Part shown: in pieces, positions 11,022-21,444 of the stretch | How the letters are laid out: each line of letters begins with the position of its first letter | Position numbering within the stretch: the first letter of the stretch is position 1 | Assembly: GCA_010093685.1 (NCBI GenBank) | Contig: MU006242.1 | Span: 124,001 to 188,000, forward strand | DNA: 64,000 nucleotides | Reading direction: 5' to 3' | Origin: Ophiobolus disseminans | Lineage: Eukaryota > Ascomycota > Dothideomycetes > Pleosporales > Phaeosphaeriaceae | Program-made: the position numbers and the translations under genes | The notes under the pieces: generated by a model | Seen by the model: the letters and a program-made list of their open reading frames with translations, nothing else | Databases searched by the model: none | Told to the model about the DNA's origin: nothing

Positions 11022-12609
11022 CTACCAGTCGACCTCGTACCCATCATACTCGTCATCTTCATCTTCCTCATCCTCATCATCCTCGTCATCATATTCACCA
11101 CCAGGCGTAGGCGTAGGCGTAACTTCCGGCTCCTCGACAACAACAGGTGTGGCAGTGGGAGAAACCGAAGCGTCGGGAGAAGTCTCGTTGATGGGAATGG
11201 CGATGGGAGTAGGCGTGACTTCCGGCTCCTCAACAACAGACGTAGGCGTCGCAGAGACCGAAACCTCAGGCGCCGTCTCGTTACCCGGTAGAACAACTGG
11301 TGTCGGCGTCGCGCACGCCTCAGCATCAGGCGCAGTCTCATTCGTCAGCGTAGTCTCATTGCATGGGATAGTCGAGTTGGTCCACGGGATGGTGCCGTTG
11401 CCCCAATGCGTTCCATTGTCCCGTGGAACAGATTGTACGTCCTCAGGGCCGGTGTTTCGTTGGAAGATCTTGATCGAGTTGAACTCGAAGTAGACATCCT
11501 TGAATGCGCCGGGGTGCGTCGCGACGTATTGCTGACATGTGTCGACGCCCGTTGTGGTGGCGCATTGTGTGTAGCCGGACCAGGCGTCGCCACCGGCGAA
11601 GGCACCGCAGAAAGAGACGTTGATTACCTGGAAGGAGGGTTAGTAAGATGAAACATATGAAAATATGTGGAAGGAAACCTACAATCTTCATTTTCCGGAA
11701 CATCTTCATGTCGCAGTTATCAGGCGCAAAGTTCATCACTGGCGGACCCCAAGTGCTCGGGTCCGGCTTGCCGCTCAGATAGTCCGCAGGCTCTGATCCA
11801 CGGGGGAAGAACCAGACCTTGATGCCATCGGATTCGAGCTGGGTTGCCCAGATACCGCCTCCGTTCTTGTTGAAGCTCTCACCAAAAGACCCCACCTGGG
11901 CATCGACGCCGCAGCCTGGGCTCCCAGGGCCCCATGCACAATCGAGGTTCCGGGTCTTGCCAGTGCCGCCGACATCTTTCATGATGCAGACTTCGGGCTT
12001 GGTCCATATGGTGAGAGAATTGTGTTGCAGGTGCGAGACACCTTCGATGATGTCGATTTCGGAGTATAGGTCGCGACCCTCATGAACGAGCCAACTGTGT
12101 GGGACTTGTTAGCAGGTGAAGCGGGGTGAGCATAGATACCATTCGATGTAGCTCGAGCAGAAGGGCATGTGCAAGAATATATGAGACACGGATGTGCCAA
12201 AAATCAATGGTAGTGATCGGGTGACTTACAACGCAGGCCACTGTCCACACCCTCCAGCAGGCAAATGCTCCAGATCGGCAACGATAAGTCCGTTGTCGAG
12301 TTCATCCATACCTTCGAGTCGGACGCTCTTACGTCCGCTGCCTTCGGCTGTCGCGAAGCCCTCGAGAGCATTATCCGCATCGACACCGAGACGAACCTTT
12401 CCATTCGTAACGTTTGCCATGCCGAGACCCATCGCCTCGTCTGCGTGCACATAGTTGGCGAATCCTTGGGTGAACTTGTCCCAGCCTCCATAGAATTGAA
12501 AGTTTTCAGGATCGAAAAAGTTGGTAGAGTCGTAGTTGTGTTTCAACTCGTATGCGCTGGAGGAGCCAAGCAACGCAAGCGCTGTGATGGAAGCGTAAAA
12601 GAGCGACAT
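11022..12609 (-). CDS. Secreted GH16 endo-beta-glucanase with repetitive acidic tail
   Basis: Three exons (12609-12230, 12094-11683, 11627-11022) give 465 residues. A signal peptide (MSLFYASITALALLGSSSA) precedes a GH16 jelly-roll domain. The catalytic motif EIDIIEG is intact near residues 143-149 and carries nucleophile, helper Asp and acid/base residues. The family cleaves beta-1,3(4)-glucans of fungal or plant walls. After the catalytic domain, from about residue 345, the protein carries three imperfect Thr/Pro/Glu-rich repeats. It ends in a run of about twenty mostly Asp/Glu residues. No GPI signal is present. Such a tail is unusual for GH16 and could be a cell-wall or metal-binding extension. 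It is convergent with the four-LysM gene. Confidence 0.9.
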
Positions 12610-13038
12610 TGTCTAAAGAGTTCTAAGAGGGAAACAATTTAGTGAGTGTTACAACGAAAGACTTGAAAGACTTGAATTACAACGTCGACAACGAGAGTAC
12701 GCCAGGTTGCCTTGGTTGTCAGTGAACTGATGAGCGAAGTTAATGCATGAAGATAGGCGGAAGGATTCAATATATCTATAAGATTGGTAAACATCTCATC
12801 TTTTAGGTGGTGAAGCAGGTCTTGGCTTACATTGACTAATCTCGGTATGCGCGGCGTGTCTCTGGGAGCCGTCGGCGGCTTCTACCAAGTCCTACCCAGG
12901 TCCCATACATTCTACAAATCCATCTATTAGAGCACCGTGCCAAGTAGCATTTCGAGATTTTGCAATGGAATTACGAGGGCCCGAGTACATTCTGATTCCC
13001 GGGTTGGGGCGGAGTCAAACGTGGAGTTACGCCGATTC
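12610..13038. other. Intergenic, GH16 promoter side
   Basis: About 430 bp upstream of the GH16 gene and downstream of the acidic unknown gene. I see no coding or structural signal. Confidence 0.35.
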
Positions 13039-13899
13039 TCACGTCTCAGTAGTCAGATCTCGGTCATCTTCAGCTGAACGCACATCAACGACCGTGTCTT
13101 GCTCTGGCGTTTCCTGTCCACCTGTAATCTTCGCTGCAGTCTTGAGGCCTCCCTCGACATCGTGAACGAGTGTTTCTAGCGCCCCAAAAATATCATCCTG
13201 GCATTTCTCTCGCGCTTCGCTCAGCTTATCAGTCCCGGCCTGGCCTTTCCCCTTCCCCTTTCTGTGGTTTGGGACCTCGGTACCCTCGACGCGTAACATG
13301 TAGCCTTGGTCGGGGGAGCTCTCATCGAAGGAAGGCGCTGTCCGTATGTCTCTGTCCGTAATTTGCCATTCCGATGAAAGCGATTGCGCCTCTACGATAG
13401 TCCGTCCGTCTGCAGCCAAGTCGATGATTAGGTAGTGCTCCTTCACGCCAGGTATGGGCGGCGGAAGCGGAGACTCGATTGGGGAGTCTTCGCCATCCTC
13501 GCTGACACCCTCTTGCGCCTGCTGCCTTGCACCATCTTCGGGTCCTTCATGTGCCAGATATTTGGTATCATCCAGCCCTAAGCTCCGCATCGATGCTGCT
13601 GTTATGATGGATGGATCGTCGTCGGCGAAGACATAGTGTACGTATGGGTGGTAGTGTTCGCCTGAGGTCGTGTCCTCAATCAGCGTGAAGAAGGGACTGA
13701 AGTTGGGCGGAGGCAGGAGCGTCCGCTCTGAGCTAGGCTCTGGGTAGGGTATCTCATCGTCGTCGACATCCTCGGGCTGCTGTTGCTCGAGCGCATCATG
13801 CTCCGGAGGCTCTTCGAAGTGATGGACCGGAGGAGATCGCGGTGACTCCGTGGTGCGCGGTACTGGAGAAGATCTTGACTGGTTTGGGTCGACTGACAT
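13039..13899 (-). CDS. Acidic proline-rich protein of unknown function
   Basis: An intronless 286-residue ORF without a signal peptide or membrane span. The first 60 residues are disordered, rich in Pro, Ser and Glu. A more structured middle contains FSPFFTLIEDTTSGEHYHP and YLIIDLAADGRTIVE, which look like two short beta-rich stretches. The C-terminus is acidic with a basic HRKGKGKG patch. I do not recognise a family. It lies head-to-tail with APC11. A single long ORF with globular-looking stretches supports it being real. Confidence 0.75.
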   Translation of the reverse strand: MSVDPNQSRSSPVPRTTESPRSPPVHHFEEPPEHDALEQQQPEDVDDDEIPYPEPSSERTLLPPPNFSPFFTLIEDTTSGEHYHPYVHYVFADDDPSIITAASMRSLGLDDTKYLAHEGPEDGARQQAQEGVSEDGEDSPIESPLPPPIPGVKEHYLIIDLAADGRTIVEAQSLSSEWQITDRDIRTAPSFDESSPDQGYMLRVEGTEVPNHRKGKGKGQAGTDKLSEAREKCQDDIFGALETLVHDVEGGLKTAAKITGGQETPEQDTVVDVRSAEDDRDLTTET

Positions 13900-14238
13900 G
13901 TTGAAGGCGGTGGAATGCTGGAAGGCAGCTAGTCGGAGCTCCGGAGCTATGTATGGCGTATCGATAAAGATATGGTCCGTGCGCCCAACATGTGAATGTC
14001 GCAGTGGGGTGACATCGTGAGACTAGAGAATGTTCCTGTGCCTAAGTTCCTGTTCATTGCTCCATAGGGTATCATCCAACGCCAAGTACTGTACTGCCCG
14101 TCAAGCTTCATGTGACGGGAGCCTCGCAACGCCTCCAACTCTCCACCAAAGCCATGCTCTGCCCCAAAATAGTTGTAAAGCCATGCTCGAAACAGAATGT
14201 CGTATCTGAAGCTTAGGCGTATGTGAGTGTATGCGTGG
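13900..14238. other. Short intergenic stretch
   Basis: About 340 bp between two genes on the minus strand. It must hold the promoter of the acidic unknown gene and the APC11 3' UTR; nothing else is visible. Confidence 0.35.
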
Positions 14239-14711
14239 TCATAGTGGACTGGTGTCCGGCTCTCGAGCTGGTTGTTGGTTCTCTGCGGTGGGCGCGTCCT
14301 GGCTTTTCGATTTGAAGGCTACATTGAGTTGTCAGCGGTGGGTACTACCTGCGATAGGCGTTTGCTTACGCTGGCGACACATGGGGCACTTCTCCTGAGA
14401 GCTCTCTTGCCGCAGCCATGAGAAGATGCAGTGCTGGGCCCATATTAGTGGAGTGTTGCAGAGGCTTGAAACTGAGCATATCGTACCATGTGGAAGGAGT
14501 GGTTGCACTCGCCTAGCACTTGAAGACATCAGTACAACGTCTGAGAGGTTCATGAAAGGTGCAACGTACGTAGCGGACACTCGTCGCCGGGGAACTTGCA
14601 CTTAGAGCAAGTACTATCGTACGGGTTCCGACAGATACCGCAAACATCGTCGTCGGGCATGTCCCAGCGCCACGCAGCGACGGCGTTCCATTCCCGGATC
14701 GTGACCTTCAT
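14239..14711 (-). CDS. APC11: Anaphase-promoting complex subunit 11 (RING-H2)
   Basis: The protein is the catalytic RING subunit of the APC/C ubiquitin ligase, which recruits the E2 and drives mitotic exit. Four exons (14711-14570, 14518-14487, 14433-14370, 14318-14239) encode 105 residues. The start MKVTIREWNAVAAW is family-typical. The RING-H2 ligands are all visible: CGIC, CSKCKFPGDECPL, then ECNHSFHMHC and CPMCRQ. The last intron was placed so that CPMCRQ continues into a Pro/Glu-rich tail. Reading through that intron gives an alternative short end at 14332. The final exon is the least certain part. Confidence 0.93.
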
Positions 14712-15156
14712 CGCGAGTAGTTGCAGGTGGTATCGTGGGGTTGAGTTTGCGCGCAGGAAGAGGGATGAAAACAAGCACGACTCATGCTAGCTTGGCTAAT
14801 GGGCCTCGGTGACAAGCTCAGGGTCCACGCCCGGCTCCACATGGCGGGGATAGGATGACGAGAGACACGAGCGTGTTGACACCATGGCGAACTCGCATCA
14901 AACACTGATTTGCATCATGACAAAGCTTGCGCAAACACGCCGTTAACGGAGGCCGTTCGGTCTTTTGACAACTAGTAGCAAACAGATGGCGATCTCAATG
15001 GCCCGGCCTGTAGCTCCTGCTTGAAGCTCACTGGTGCCCTCAGATTGCGCAAGACGGATCCAGATGAACCCAGACAAGCTTGCACCTTCACCCGCAAGCT
15101 CCACTCTTCACTCAGACTGACACACTGACACCTGCGACGTTACATCAGCTTCCACA
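14712..15156. promoter_or_regulatory. Divergent promoter of APC11 and sulfurtransferase
   Basis: These 445 bp separate two divergent starts and must contain both promoters. A CT-rich stretch lies just before the right-hand start, as often seen before fungal genes. Confidence 0.4.
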
Positions 15157-16261
15157 ATGTTGGTCTCCACCTTCCGCTGCTCTCTGCGCCCAGTCGCATC
15201 CCTTTCGTCTTCCTGGAGGCCGATTGCTACCTCTGGAAGTAGCAAGCGCAGCATGTCGACCCAGTTCACTCTGGAGTCCTACCTCGTCACCCCCTCTCAA
15301 CTGAACTTGGCCCTCCAGAAGAACGTTCACAGCAAGCTCTCCACCGCACCCCGCGTCATTCCGCTATGCGCCTCTTGGTTCCTTCCCAACGACGGCCGCG
15401 ACGGCTACAAGACCTTCCTCGAGCAGCGCATCCCACACGCGCGCTTCTTCGACCTTGATGCTGTCAAAGACACCCATTCGCCATACCCACACATGCTCCC
15501 CGACCCCAAGGTCTTCGCAGAGGCAATGCAACACATGGGCATACGCCGAGAGGACAGTGTAGTCGTGTACGACACCAAAGAGCTCGGCATCTTCAGCGCA
15601 CCCAGAGTCGGATGGACACTGAAGGTCTTTGGTCATGAGAATGTGCATGTGCTAAACAACTTCAAGAAGTGGGTCGAGGAGGGGTATCAGACAGAGAGCG
15701 GGGAAGGACGCGAGCCGTATCCCACAGAGTACCCGGTCCCTGAGCTGGACGAAAGCAAAGTCATTGCATTTGAGGAAGTCAGAGAGATCGCAAAGGACAT
15801 GAAGAAAGAAGGCGCCGAGGAAGTGCAGATCCTCGATGCGAGGAGTAAGGGCAGATGGGAGGGCAAAGACCCGGAGCCAAGGGAAGGTATGTGCAAAGAC
15901 CCAACTGCCTTATTGAAGTTCAGTACTTACAATTCCAGGCCTGTCATCCGGTCACATCCCCTACTCCATCTCAATGCCCATCTCCGACCTGCTCGACGCA
16001 AAGGACAAGACCCTCCTCCCAGCAGACAAACTCCAAGCAGTCTTCAAGTCCAAAGGTGTCGACCCTACAAAGCCGATCATAAACAGCTGTGGGACTGGTG
16101 TCACCGCCGCAGTCATCGATGCGGCTTTGACGGAGGCAGGCTATCCCACCCAACAACGCCGGCTATACGACGGCAGCTGGACTGAATGGGCACAGAGGGT
16201 GAAGCCTGGAGAGGGCTTGATCCGGAAAGCAGAGGACCAAGGCATCAACCGTGGGTCATGA
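15157..16261 (+). CDS. TUM1: 3-mercaptopyruvate / thiosulfate sulfurtransferase (tandem rhodanese)
   Basis: This enzyme transfers sulfur from mercaptopyruvate or thiosulfate to an active-site Cys and feeds tRNA thiolation and cysteine breakdown. Two exons (15157-15886, 15939-16261) give 350 residues. An N-terminal Arg/Ser-rich stretch before MSTQFTLESYLVTPSQL looks like a mitochondrial presequence. The first rhodanese domain is inactive; the second holds the active loop SCGTGVTA. That loop resembles mercaptopyruvate sulfurtransferases more than the CRKGVT loop of classical rhodanese. YDGSWTEWA is also family-typical. A second ATG before TQFTLES could give a cytosolic form. Confidence 0.92.
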
Positions 16262-16499
16262 GATCTGGTTGCAGGAGGACGAGCGATACCCTTTCTCATT
16301 ACATGTACATAAGTAACAGAAATTCAAGCATCTGAAATACAACCAACTCTTCAATCCCCACACACCAACCCACCCTGCCCGCCATCAGCCCTTTGCCAGA
16401 CCAGCGCACCCCCTACACATACTCATCCTCCTCATTCCAATACTCCTCACTCAGCGTATCCCACCCCTCCACCCCCGCCAACCACTGGTCTAGCAACCT

Positions 16500-17940
16500 T
16501 CATTTCTCCTCCTCCTTCCCGCCGCCCCCAAACCCACCAAACAATCCTCCAACACCCCTCCCCACTCCTCCAAGCGTACTTCCCACACCGCCAATAACAT
16601 CTCCCTTACCCAACTTCCCCACGCCCTCGCCCAAGCCCCCCGTGATACCCGTCACGGCGTTACTCGCGCCCTTCCCCACGCCGCCGACGACATCGCCCAG
16701 CGGTCCGCCGACCGTGTTTCCAACTCCACCAACGGCATCGCCAACGAGATTTCCCGCGCCTTTGCCCACGCCTTTAACCGTATTCCCCACCCCGCTCGAC
16801 GCGCCCGCAGCCGTACCTTTCAAATCTCCCCTCCCCAGCGCACCCGTAGTTTTACTCACCGTGCCCTGAACACCCTTCGTCGCGGCACCAGCCGTGTAAT
16901 AAAGATTATCCGTCGCGCCCGTGGCCGTCTTACCCACGTTATCCGTGACATGTTTGACCGGCTTGCCCGCGCCACCAGGGACTTTATCGAGCCCTTTGCC
17001 GACGACGCCCGTGGCGGTGTTGAGGCCTGTGTTTACGCCTGTAATGGTGGAGTCTGCGACGGTGTTGAGGGTGCCCGTGGTGGTGCCGACGGTCTTGTTT
17101 ACGCCGCTGGTGGCGGTGCCGACGGTGCGGCCGACGACGCCGGGCTTTTTCGGGGCTGGTGAGGGCGCGGGGTTCTGGCCTGGTGCGGGATGAGCTTGGA
17201 TTACGGCGAAGGGGGTGGGCCATGTTCCTTTGCAGAGGGGGGTGTTCAGCCCGAGGGCAAGTGGGATGGGGAGCGAGAGGGGAGGGACTTACCGTCGATG
17301 TTTGTTTTGACTGGGGCCTTTTTGGCGGGGACGGGCTTGGGCTCGACGGGTGTGAGGCTTGTGGTCTTTTTGTTCGCGGATGCGGCCTGTGTGGCAGGGG
17401 TGGGAGTGTCTTTCTTGATGGCAGTGGGTAGGGGCTTCTTGGTTGCAGCGGGTGTTGGCTTCGATGCAGTGCTTGGAGTCGTCTTGGTCGTGGTCACTGG
17501 AGTCTTCTTGGCTAGAGTCGAGGTAGCTGCTGATGTGCTTTCTGTAGGCTTACGTGTAGAAGCTGGAGGGAGCTTCTTCACTGTACCCAATGGTGTTCTT
17601 GCTTTGACTGGCGTCGCCTTCGCGGGTACTGGAGCCTTTGGTGCAGCTGGTGTGGAAGTCGATGTACTCGCTGCATTGAGTTTCTTGGGTACTCTCTTCA
17701 CTGGCGTAGTAGTTGAATCTGTGGGCTTCTTCACTGGCGTGGCCTTGGCAGTACTTGATGCTGCTGGTTTCGCAGGAGTTGCCGTCGTCTTCTTTGCTGT
17801 CGATCCTGTCCCTTGGGCAACTTTCGAAACGTTTCCGACGCTGGCTACGAGGTATCTGTTAGCATGGAGTTTCCTCGATGACCCAAGAACGTACATTGGA
17901 GTGCAGCATTTTGCTTCTTTAGCTCGTCAACGGCTGCCAT
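16500..17940 (-). CDS. Low-complexity Lys/Thr/Pro and Gly/Val repeat protein
   Basis: I do not recognise the family. Three exons (17940-17895, 17844-17293, 17155-16500) give 417 residues. The short first exon (MAAVDELKKQNAALQ) looks like a helix start. The second exon is almost entirely Lys, Thr, Pro, Ala and Ser and strongly basic. The third is built of degenerate Gly-rich units such as VGGVGNTVGG and VGKGAGN, interspersed with Thr/Lys, and ends in KEEEK. No signal peptide or membrane span is present. The repeats recall LEA-like or stress-related disordered proteins, but that is only a resemblance. Frame-consistent splicing supports a real gene. Confidence 0.7.
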
Positions 17941-18623
17941 ATTGACAGTTGATGCGCTTCTTCTGTGAGTGTTGTAAAGAATTCAAGACCGAAAGCTTCA
18001 AAGTTTAAGTATGGATAATCCAAACTGGTAACCAGGCCGTGAAGCAATGTTCTAGACATCATAAGTATCGTCCCGTCATACGTCATTCAATGTGCTGAAC
18101 CCTGCTCATGTGGAACTGAAGGCGCCCAGCTGGCGGAGATCCGGTTTTCTGACACGCATGATCACCGTTACGAGCGGGTTAAGCGATGCAACAGCGGGAT
18201 CCCTGGAGATGTTAGATCTAAATAACGGCAGCGCATGGTTCGGAGCGGACAGTGCAAGAAGTCGGGACACTGAGTGGACAGGGTTGTTACTAGCGAGTTG
18301 GAAGACGGGAGGAAGCGAGCGCGCAACAACCAGGAACAGCAACGACAACATCATTCAATCAACACGACAAGCAAGCAGGAAGTTTTTGAACTTTCATCAT
18401 TCATGAATTAGCTGTTGAGGCGATGCTCAAAGCCACCCAATGTAGGACTGCCTACAATACATGTCGGGATATCCATTACTCGTGAAGCGTAAAATCACCA
18501 CCGCTCTAAGACGCCGAAGATTTGCTCCATCATGCAAATAGTAGGAAAAGGAAAGCCATGACACATGAAGGGGATATCAAAGCGCCAACCAAACTTTTCG
18601 AAAGCCATCCGGGGGCGATACGC
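17941..18623. other. Intergenic, HSP90 3' side
   Basis: About 680 bp between the low-complexity gene's start and the HSP90 stop. The ORFs here are short and unlike protein. Promoter and 3' UTR only. Confidence 0.35.
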
Positions 18624-20735
18624 TTAGTCAACCTCCTCCATAGCGCTCTCGCCAGCCGCGGCGGGAGCCTCCTCGGTGGTCTCCGGCTTGTGCTCCTGCT
18701 CAATCTCGACCTCCTCATCGACGTTCAGGCCGAGAGAGACGAGCTTGTGGATGCGCTCAGCATACTGGACGGGCTCATCAATGGTGAAGCCGGAGACAAG
18801 AAGCGAGGTCTCGTAGAGAAGGAGGGTGATGGACTTGACGGTGCGGTCCTCCTCACCATCGGCCTCAACCTTGCGCTTCAGCTCCTTGATGATGGACGAC
18901 TTGGGCGAGATCTCGAAGGTCTTCTTGGAAGACATGTAGGAGCTCATGGAGGTGTCACGGAGAGCCTGCGCCTTCATGATGCGCTCCATGTTGGCTGACC
19001 AACCGAACTGGCCGGTACGGATAGCACACGGTGAGCCGACGAGCTTGTGGGAGACAACAACCTTCTCGACCTTGTCGCCGAGGACGTTCTTCAAGCTCTT
19101 AGCAAGACCCTCGAACTCCTTCTCCTCAGCCTCGCGCTCCTTCTTCTCATCCTCGGACTCCTCAAGCTCGAAGTCCTTGGTGATGTCGACAAGCTTCTTG
19201 CCATCGAACTCCTTGAGCTGAGTCATGGCGTACTCATCAATGGGGTCGACAAGGAAGAGAACCTCGAAGCCCTTGTCCTTGAGGGTGTCGAGGAAGGGCG
19301 ACTTCAGGACAGCCTTGAGTGACTCACCAGTGATGTAGTACATCTGCTTCTGGTGCTCGGGCATGCGGGTGACGTAGTCGGTGAGCGAGGTCAGCTCGTC
19401 GGCAGACTTGGTCGAGTTGAATCGCAGAAGCTTGGCAAGCGACTGGCGGTTCTGGGAGTCCTCGTGGATACCAAGCTTGATGTTCTTGCCGAAGGCAGCG
19501 TAGAACTTGTCGAATTGCTCGCGGTCCTCAGCGATCTCGTTGAAGAGCTCAAGGGTCTTCTTGACGATGTTCTTGCGGATGACCTTCATGATCTTGTTCT
19601 GCTGGAGGGTCTCACGGGACAAGTTGAGGGGAAGATCCTCAGAGTCGACGACACCCTTGACGAAGCTCAACCACTCGGGGATGAGGTCAGTGGCATCATC
19701 AGTGATGAAGACACGGCGAACGTAGAGCTTGATGTTGTTCTTGGTCTTCTTGGTCTCGAACAGGTCGAAGGGAGCGCGCTTGGGCACGAAGAGGATGGCG
19801 CGGAACTCAAGCTGACCCTCGACAGAGAAGTGCTTGACGGCGAGGTGGTCCTCCCAGTCGTTGGAGAGCGACTTGTAGAAAGAGGCGTACTCCTCGGTGG
19901 TGATGTCCGAAGGGTTGCGGGTCCAGATGGGCTTCTGCTTGTTGAGCTCCTCCTCCTCGATCTTGGACTCCTTGACCTTCTTGGTCTTCTTCTCCTTCTT
20001 CTCTTCCTCCTCGTCGTCGACCTCCTCGACCTTGGGCTTCTTCTCGTCGCCCTCGGTGGTCTCCTCGGCAGCGTCCTCGTCCTCGACCTCCTTCTCAGTC
20101 TCCTTGAGGACGTGGAGGTAGATGGGGTACGAGATGAACTCGGAGTGCTTCTTGACGACCTCCTTAATCTTGGACTCGTTCAGGTAGTCCATCTGCTCAT
20201 CCTTAAGGTGGAGGATGATGCTGGTGCCGCGGCCGAGCTGCTCGCCCTCGGTGTCCTCGGCGATCTTGAAGGTGCCGCCGGCACTTGACTCCCAGATGTA
20301 CTGCTCGTCATCGTTGTTCTTGGAGATGACGGTGACGCGGTCGGCGACAAGGTATGCGGAGTAGAAACCGACACCAAACTGACCGATCATGGAGATGTCG
20401 GCGCCGGCTGACAAGGCCTCCATGAACTGCTTGGTGCCCGAGCGGGCAATGGTACCCAAGTTGTTGATGAGGTCGGCCTTGGTCATACCGATACCCGAGT
20501 CCCGGATGGTGAGGGTCTTGTTCTCTTTGTTGGGAATGATGTCGATGCGGAGGTCCTTGCCGCTGTCGAGCTTGCTGGGGTCTGAGAGAGCCTCATAGCG
20601 GATCTTGTCGAGCGCGTCGGAGGCGTTGGAGATGAGTTCTCGCAGGAAGATCTCCTTGTTTGAGTAGACGGTGTTGATGATGAGGCCGAGCAGCTGCGAG
20701 ATCTCGGCCTGGAACTCGAAAGTTTCCGAAGACAT
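18624..20735 (-). CDS. HSP90: Heat-shock protein 90, cytosolic
   Basis: This is the cytosolic ATP-dependent chaperone for kinases, receptors and transcription factors. One uninterrupted exon encodes 703 residues. The ATPase N-domain starts with ETFEFQAEISQLLGLIINTVYS and has the ELISNASDALDKIR signature. A long Lys/Glu charged linker follows near residues 215-270. The protein ends in MEEVD, the tail that binds TPR co-chaperones, which marks the cytosolic form. I chose MSSETF as start over the ORF's upstream ATG because it fits family length. Lack of introns is common in heat-shock genes. A heat-shock element lies about 250 bp upstream. Confidence 0.98.
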   Translation of the reverse strand: MSSETFEFQAEISQLLGLIINTVYSNKEIFLRELISNASDALDKIRYEALSDPSKLDSGKDLRIDIIPNKENKTLTIRDSGIGMTKADLINNLGTIARSGTKQFMEALSAGADISMIGQFGVGFYSAYLVADRVTVISKNNDDEQYIWESSAGGTFKIAEDTEGEQLGRGTSIILHLKDEQMDYLNESKIKEVVKKHSEFISYPIYLHVLKETEKEVEDEDAAEETTEGDEKKPKVEEVDDEEEEKKEKKTKKVKESKIEEEELNKQKPIWTRNPSDITTEEYASFYKSLSNDWEDHLAVKHFSVEGQLEFRAILFVPKRAPFDLFETKKTKNNIKLYVRRVFITDDATDLIPEWLSFVKGVVDSEDLPLNLSRETLQQNKIMKVIRKNIVKKTLELFNEIAEDREQFDKFYAAFGKNIKLGIHEDSQNRQSLAKLLRFNSTKSADELTSLTDYVTRMPEHQKQMYYITGESLKAVLKSPFLDTLKDKGFEVLFLVDPIDEYAMTQLKEFDGKKLVDITKDFELEESEDEKKEREAEEKEFEGLAKSLKNVLGDKVEKVVVSHKLVGSPCAIRTGQFGWSANMERIMKAQALRDTSMSSYMSSKKTFEISPKSSIIKELKRKVEADGEEDRTVKSITLLLYETSLLVSGFTIDEPVQYAERIHKLVSLGLNVDEEVEIEQEHKPETTEEAPAAAGESAMEEVD

Positions 20736-21444
20736 GATTGCGGCTGTGGTGTGTGACTGCGGGGTATGTGTTAGGAAGGCTCGAGGGAGGCTGTAAAGTC
20801 GGTGTATAGGCAGCACATACAATTAGGTGGGGTGAGTCGACTGCTTGGCTCTATGAAGGGGTATATGTGAGAGCGGGTTGAAGACAATCTGTCTGGGTGG
20901 GTGGAGGGGTACAGGTGAGCAATTCGATGGAGAGTCGAGAGCCCAGCGGTGGAAATGTCGTTGATATAGGCTGTGGTGGAGCTCGAGAATCTTCTAGACA
21001 GAGCGGCAGAAACGCGAAGAAAGCTGCGGCCTGCCAATCAGAGCGGGGTAGCAAGCCCGATTCAGCCTCACCGCCCCCAAACGCTCCTTCCCCAGCAACC
21101 ACGACGCCCGGCGAAGGGCGGCAGGCACGATTGCGCGCTTGCCTGTTGATTGCCTCGATTGCCTGCTCCAGCTGCAGAGTTTGTTTGGGCACCTTCCCGT
21201 GTCTCTATTGCGCCTGCCCGCACACATTGAGGCCTCGAGAAGCTTCGACCGTCGCTCAGGCACAGCCGTGAGCTTTCAGCCTTGTGCAGCCTCGTGTCCA
21301 GCGCATATCATGTCCAGCTTCATCCATCGCTAACGTCTGCCTGGAGCACTGCCCCGCCCTTTCGCTGCTATTCTTCGAGCTCACCGGTGCAATCGTTGCA
21401 CGCCCGCTCCCGCCTCGCTGCCCCGCATTGACAAACAAGACACC
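20736..21444. promoter_or_regulatory. Divergent promoter region of HSP90 and a 2EXR gene
   Basis: About 710 bp between divergent starts. It includes the heat-shock element listed separately. No protein-coding ORF is convincing. Confidence 0.45.
20987..20999. promoter_or_regulatory. Probable heat-shock element
   Basis: GAA-nn-TTC-nn-GAC gives two perfect and one near-perfect inverted 5-bp HSF units (gagaatcttctagac). It lies about 250 bp upstream of the HSP90 start. The pattern is seen; HSF binding is inferred from the family. Confidence 0.5.

Noticed and set aside
10970..11341. Arg/Leu-rich minus-strand ORF of 123 codons
   Set aside because: It is another frame of the GH16 tail repeats on the same strand; the spliced GH16 frame explains the region.
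19353..20288. 311-codon plus-strand ORF opposite HSP90
   Set aside because: It is the antisense of a highly codon-biased gene and is made of Leu/Val/Asp runs; no protein features.
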